Origin: an uncultured Acidobacteriota bacterium
Lineage (GTDB): Bacteria > Acidobacteriota > Blastocatellia > RBC074
DNA: 6,676 bases
Reading direction: 5' to 3'
Assembly: GCA_937967285.1 (NCBI GenBank)
Contig: CALBSU010000849.1
Span: 1 to 6,676, forward strand
Shown: one piece after another, positions 4,053 through 6,676 of the stretch
Position numbering within the stretch: the first letter of the stretch is position 1
How the letters are laid out: each line of letters begins with the position of its first letter
Translations under genes and position numbers: made by a program
The notes under the pieces: model-generated
Seen by the model: only the letters and a program-made list of their open reading frames with translations
Told to the model about the DNA's origin: nothing
The model's database searches: none

Positions 4053-6676
4053 TGAGAAGTCTTTGGTGTCGGTCTGGCCGCGGCTGTCGGTGACGCGGAG
4101 TTTGAACGTTGCATTCGTGGCCGTGCAGTCCGCAGCCACATCGGCCAGAACCTGTCCGAGTGCATCGAAGGGATTGACGCCCGGCGCGCCAGCGTTCCTG
4201 TCGGTGAGCGTGACGGTCACGCCGTTGAGCGTAGCCGTATCGCCGAAGGTCATCCCGCCATCGCTGCTGATGGTGATTTGCAGCGCGTTCGCGGCATCTT
4301 CAGCATCAGCGGCGGTGGCGATGTGCGTGGCGTCGGCGGTTTGGCCCGCGGTGAGCGTAATGCCCGTGGGTGTGAGCGTTGGCGGCAGATCGCAGCCTCC
4401 CAGCCGGATCGAGAGATCGGTGGAGCCATTGTTGGCGGTGGCGATATCCTGCCTGCCATCGCCATTCAAATCCCCGATGGTTACGGATAGAGGGCGCGAG
4501 CCGACGCCCACCTCAATCGAGCCGGTGAAGCCGCCCAGCCCATCCCCGAGCCGGATCGAGACCGTGTTGGAGTTAGCGTTAGCGGTGGCGAAATCCTGCT
4601 TGCCGTCGCCATTGAAATCCCTGATAGCCACGGAACGAGGCTGCGCGCCGACGCTCACATTGGTCGAGCCGGAGAAGCCGCCCATCCCATCCCCGAGCCG
4701 GATCGAGACGGTGTTGGGGCCAATGTTGGCGGTAGCGAAATCCTGCTTGCCGTCGCCATTGAAATCCCCGATGGCCACCGAAGCAGGGCCCGCGCCGACG
4801 CCGATATCGGTCGAGCCGGAGAAGCCGCCCGATCCATCCCCCAGCCGGATCGAGACCGTGCCGGAGTTAGCGTTGGCGGCGGCGAAATCCTGCTTGCCGT
4901 CACCATTGAAATCCCCGATGGCCACGGAGTATGGCTGTATGCCGACGCTGACCTCGGTCGAGCCGGAGAAGCCGCCCATCCCATCGCCCAGACGGATAGA
5001 GACCGTGTTGGCGATATTGTTGGCGGTGGCGAAATCCTGCTTGCCGTCACCATTGAAATCTCCGATGGCCACGGAATAAGGCTTCGCGCCGATGCTGACA
5101 TTCGGCAGACTGTTGAAGGTGGTCGAGACGCTGCAGGCGGGGCCTGGCTGCACCGTCAGCGTGAAGGTTTGCTGCACGCTGACGGTGTCATTGAACGTCG
5201 TCACCGTCACCGGATACGTCCCGGCCTGATGCGCATTCGTCACGCGCACGACGCCCGTTACCGGATCCGCCTCGAACGTACCTTTGAAATTGGAGTCGGT
5301 TGCCACTTGCATGCTGGTTGCATTCAGCGGCGCGGCATCCGGTGTGATGGTCGTATTGCCGCCCAGCGTGACCGTCGCGTTCGGATAGTTGCCCACGGTC
5401 GGCGGCGGAATAGTTACCGTCACGGTGAAGGGGACGCTGCTGCTGATGCAACCAGTCGTCCCGTTACGCACGGTGAGCGTCCCATAGTAGGTCGCTCCCG
5501 GAGCCATCCCCGGCACGACCAGCCCGATGGGTGAGGCAGGCAGGGGGGCCGCGGCGACATCCACGAAGCCCGCGCTGTTGGCTGTCGCATCGTAGTCGAT
5601 GCTGTATTGAGTCGGGCTGCCGATGGTGGCAGTGTAGGGTAAATACGCGCTCGTAGTCCCCTGCACAACCGCCGGACTTGCGCCGAGCGTGATGCCCAGA
5701 ATGTATGGATTCACAGTGACGGAGAAGTCTTTGGTGTCGGTGTTGCCGGCGCTGTCGGTGGCGCGCAATTTGAAGGTCGCATTCGTGGCCGTGCAGGTCG
5801 TGGCGATATCAGCCAGGATCTGCCCCATTGTGTTTGGATTGACGCCTGTCGCGCTCGCGTTGCTGTCGGTCAGAGTGACGGTCACGCCGTTGAGCGTGGC
5901 CATCGTGCTGAAGTTCATCCCGCCATCGCCGCTGATGGCAAGTTGCAGCGAGTTGAGCGCATCTTCGGTATCCGCGGCGGCGCCGATGGACGCGGCGCTG
6001 GCGGTTTGGCTTGCGGTGAGCGTGAGGCCAGTGGCTGTGAGCGTGGGCGGCAAATCACAGCCTCCCAGCCGGATCGAGACCGTGCCTGAGTTGTAATTGG
6101 CGGTTGCGAAATCCTGCCTGCCGTCGCCATTGAAATCTCCGATGGTCACGGAATAAGAACCCGAGCCTACGCCCACCTCTGGTGAGACCGAGAAGCCACC
6201 CATCCCATCTCCCAGCCGGATCGAGACCGTGAGCGGGCCGGCGTTGGCGGCGGCGAAATCCTGCTTGCCATCGCCATTGAAATCCCCGATGGCCACGGAC
6301 AAAGGAAATGATCCGACAGTCACATCGGTCGTGCCGGAGAAGCCGCCAGTCCCATCCCCGAGCCGGATCGAGACCGTGTTGGAATCAACGTTGGCTGTGG
6401 CGAAATCCTGTTTACTATCGCCATTGAAGTCCCCGATGGCCACGGATTGAGGATTCGAGCCGACACCCACTTCGGTTGTGCCGGAGAAGCCGCCCATCCC
6501 ATCCCCCAGCCGTATCGAGACCGTGTTGGAGAAATAGTTGGCGGTGGCGAAATCCTGCTTGCCATCGCCATTAAAATCCCCGATAACCACGTAATCAGGA
6601 ACCGATCCGACACCCACATTGGTCGAGCCGGAGAATCCGCCGAGCCCATCCCCCAGCCGGATCGAGACCGTGTTGG
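3441..6676 (-). CDS. Large secreted-type VCBS/FG-GAP repeat protein with HYR and PxKF C-terminal domains (5'-truncated)
   Basis: The reading frame is open to the right edge, so the true start and any signal peptide are outside; a GTG at 6617-6615 lies inside a repeat and is not the start. The visible 1077 residues (numbered from the edge) are: 1-205, end of one repeat and four full 49-residue VCBS-type repeats, each with a DFNGDGxxD calcium-binding loop; about 204-322, a Cys-containing beta domain starting GCDLPPTLT; about 325-510, an Ig-like or fibronectin-like region; about 520-760, five more 49-residue repeats; about 759-878, a second copy of the GCDLPPTLT domain; about 880-962, an HYR domain; about 962-1077, a PxKF domain. 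The PVKF motif reads PVRF here. The nine visible loops fit the D-x-N-x-D-G-x-x-D calcium site, with drift in a few units (DFNGDS, RDFNGDG, DLNGDG). The protein is probably extracellular and calcium-stabilised, with a binding or structural role inferred from the domains. It is the upstream neighbour and C-terminal paralogue of the 470-3331 gene. No anchor motif is visible. Confidence 0.88.
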   Translation of the reverse strand, partial: NTVSIRLGDGLGGFSGSTNVGVGSVPDYVVIGDFNGDGKQDFATANYFSNTVSIRLGDGMGGFSGTTEVGVGSNPQSVAIGDFNGDSKQDFATANVDSNTVSIRLGDGTGGFSGTTDVTVGSFPLSVAIGDFNGDGKQDFAAANAGPLTVSIRLGDGMGGFSVSPEVGVGSGSYSVTIGDFNGDGRQDFATANYNSGTVSIRLGGCDLPPTLTATGLTLTASQTASAASIGAAADTEDALNSLQLAISGDGGMNFSTMATLNGVTVTLTDSNASATGVNPNTMGQILADIATTCTATNATFKLRATDSAGNTDTKDFSVTVNPYILGITLGASPAVVQGTTSAYLPYTATIGSPTQYSIDYDATANSAGFVDVAAAPLPASPIGLVVPGMAPGATYYGTLTVRNGTTGCISSSVPFTVTVTIPPPTVGNYPNATVTLGGNTTITPDAAPLNATSMQVATDSNFKGTFEADPVTGVVRVTNAHQAGTYPVTVTTFNDTVSVQQTFTLTVQPGPACSVSTTFNSLPNVSIGAKPYSVAIGDFNGDGKQDFATANNIANTVSIRLGDGMGGFSGSTEVSVGIQPYSVAIGDFNGDGKQDFAAANANSGTVSIRLGDGSGGFSGSTDIGVGAGPASVAIGDFNGDGKQDFATANIGPNTVSIRLGDGMGGFSGSTNVSVGAQPRSVAIRDFNGDGKQDFATANANSNTVSIRLGDGLGGFTGSIEVGVGSRPLSVTIGDLNGDGRQDIATANNGSTDLSIRLGGCDLPPTLTPTGITLTAGQTADATHIATAADAEDAANALQITISSDGGMTFGDTATLNGVTVTLTDRNAGAPGVNPFDALGQVLADVAADCTATNATFKLRVTDSRGQTDTKDFSVTVTPETTPPVISCPEDVVVYLPLNSMDTGMAVDYPAPTATDNCDGSPTISVSQASGTVFPVGTTTVNVTATDDAGNQSTCSFKVTVLYNFGGFGQPLGDPSSTNLVKAGGAVPVRFSLSGNKGLDILAPGFPISQQVACDSGAPLGEMEETVTAGGSGLRYDAATDTYTYNWKTSKAWAGTCRVLTVRLKDGSTFTANFRFK
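4041..4400 (-). repeat. Cys-containing beta domain, copy B
   Basis: This is the second copy of the domain at 5709-6065 and follows VCBS block 2. It keeps the core TLNGVTVTLTD and CTATNATFKLR stretches and both Cys. Its C-terminal end runs into VTVTPETTPPVISCP, where the tail shared with the 470-3331 gene begins. Its presence after each VCBS block shows that a block-plus-domain unit was duplicated within the gene. Confidence 0.75.
4395..5105 (-). repeat. VCBS repeat block 2: five units, 147-bp period
   Basis: Loop markers start at 4461, 4608, 4755, 4902 and 5049, again exactly 147 bases apart, so no indel has entered any of the five units. Each encodes a 49-residue VCBS/FG-GAP-like repeat with a DFNGDG or DLNGDG calcium loop. 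The first unit is entered from the Ig-like region through NVSIGAKPYSVAIGDF. The last ends in IRLGGCDLPP, the same exit sequence as block 1. Confidence 0.9.
5106..5708 (-). other. Ig-like or fibronectin-like region between the two VCBS blocks
   Basis: This is part of the 3441-6676 gene, about 200 residues that occur once in the window. The first half (from ILGITLGASPAVVQGTTSAY) has alternating hydrophobic residues and the phrase VPGMAPGATYYGTLTVRN, typical of an Ig or fibronectin-like beta sandwich. The second half starts PPPTVGNYPNATVTLGGNTT and ends AGTYPVTVTTFNDT with a TFTLTVQ strand, also Ig-like. Two beta-sandwich domains are likely. I cannot assign a ligand. Confidence 0.6.
5709..6065 (-). 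repeat. Cys-containing beta domain, copy A
   Basis: The segment runs from GCDLPPTLT to TDTKDFSVTV and follows VCBS block 1 directly. It carries two Cys, one in GCDLPP and one in TTCTATNATFKL, that could form a disulfide outside the cell. Copy B is at 4041-4400. By hand count the two are roughly 70-75% identical, with one inserted residue in B. I do not recognise a named family with certainty; the pattern resembles cadherin-like or Ig-like domains of secreted bacterial proteins. Confidence 0.75.
6060..6676 (-). repeat. VCBS repeat block 1: four full units plus part of a fifth, 147-bp period
   Basis: The marker for the calcium loop (plus strand gccattgaaatc-like) starts at 6126, 6273, 6420 and 6567, exactly 147 bases apart. 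The encoded unit is SVAIGDFNGDGKQDFATAN, then NTVSIRLGDGxGGFSG and a short variable joint. The unit nearest the edge is cut, so the full number of repeats is unknown. In the 6420 unit the loop Gly is Ser (DFNGDSKQD). Confidence 0.9.

Noticed and set aside
4018..5079. Long plus-strand open frame of 353 codons rich in Ser and Pro with a repeating LPSPLKSP pattern
   Set aside because: It is the exact antisense of VCBS block 2 and the adjacent domain; its 49-residue period merely mirrors the 147-bp repeat. It has no credible start signal and the minus-strand frame gives a coherent domain architecture.
6615..6617. GTG as the start of the large right-hand gene
   Set aside because: The same frame continues to the window edge with the tail of another repeat (NTVSIRLGDGLGGFSGSTN), so the GTG is internal and the gene is truncated.
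1388..6676. Regularly spaced repeats as a CRISPR array
   Set aside because: The 174-bp and 147-bp periods are in-frame protein repeats without short identical direct repeats and unique spacers.

Overview
The window carries two long, tandem, minus-strand genes for large secreted, repeat-rich proteins. It also holds a broken relic of the same kind of gene and the first bases of what may be another family member at the left edge. The order of transcription is right to left. Base composition is moderately GC-rich. The combination of FG-GAP and VCBS propeller repeats, HYR domains and a C-terminal PxKF-type domain is typical of large exported proteins of soil bacteria. From memory of such architectures I favour Acidobacteriota (Blastocatellia-like), but nothing in the window is a phylogenetic marker, so this is inference only.

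Layout: 3441-6676 is a gene cut off by the right edge, with 1077 residues visible. It has a block of four complete 49-residue VCBS/FG-GAP-like calcium-loop repeats plus the end of another, a Cys-containing beta domain, an Ig-like region, a second block of five repeats, a second copy of the Cys-containing domain, then HYR and PxKF domains. After its stop comes a perfect 14-bp GC-rich hairpin (3389-3426) and a short leader. The second gene follows (470-3331, 953 residues from the start preferred here): signal peptide, N-terminal beta-rich domain, seven 58-residue FG-GAP repeats (enough for one closed seven-bladed propeller), a beta-sandwich-like domain, and the same HYR and PxKF tail. It is followed by a perfect 17-bp hairpin (420-459). 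At 137-330 lies a small degenerate gene with one FG-GAP repeat out of frame with its start. The remaining bases (6-136) hold one weaker hairpin, and positions 1-5 look like the start codon of a further minus-strand gene, because the surrounding sequence nearly matches the translation start of the 470-3331 gene.

How the parts fit: the two big proteins have different repeat bodies but share a 612-bp C-terminal module with no indels, about 90% identical in protein and almost invariant in DNA across its middle. That suggests a cassette-like family in which different propeller bodies are attached to a common exported tail. A role at the cell surface or in the extracellular space (adhesion, binding, matrix) is plausible. 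No enzyme, mobile element, RNA gene, CRISPR array or defence system is visible. I do not see evidence for a wholly new system; the most noteworthy signals are the shared tail, the hairpins after both genes, the orphan frameshifted repeat and the duplicated start region.
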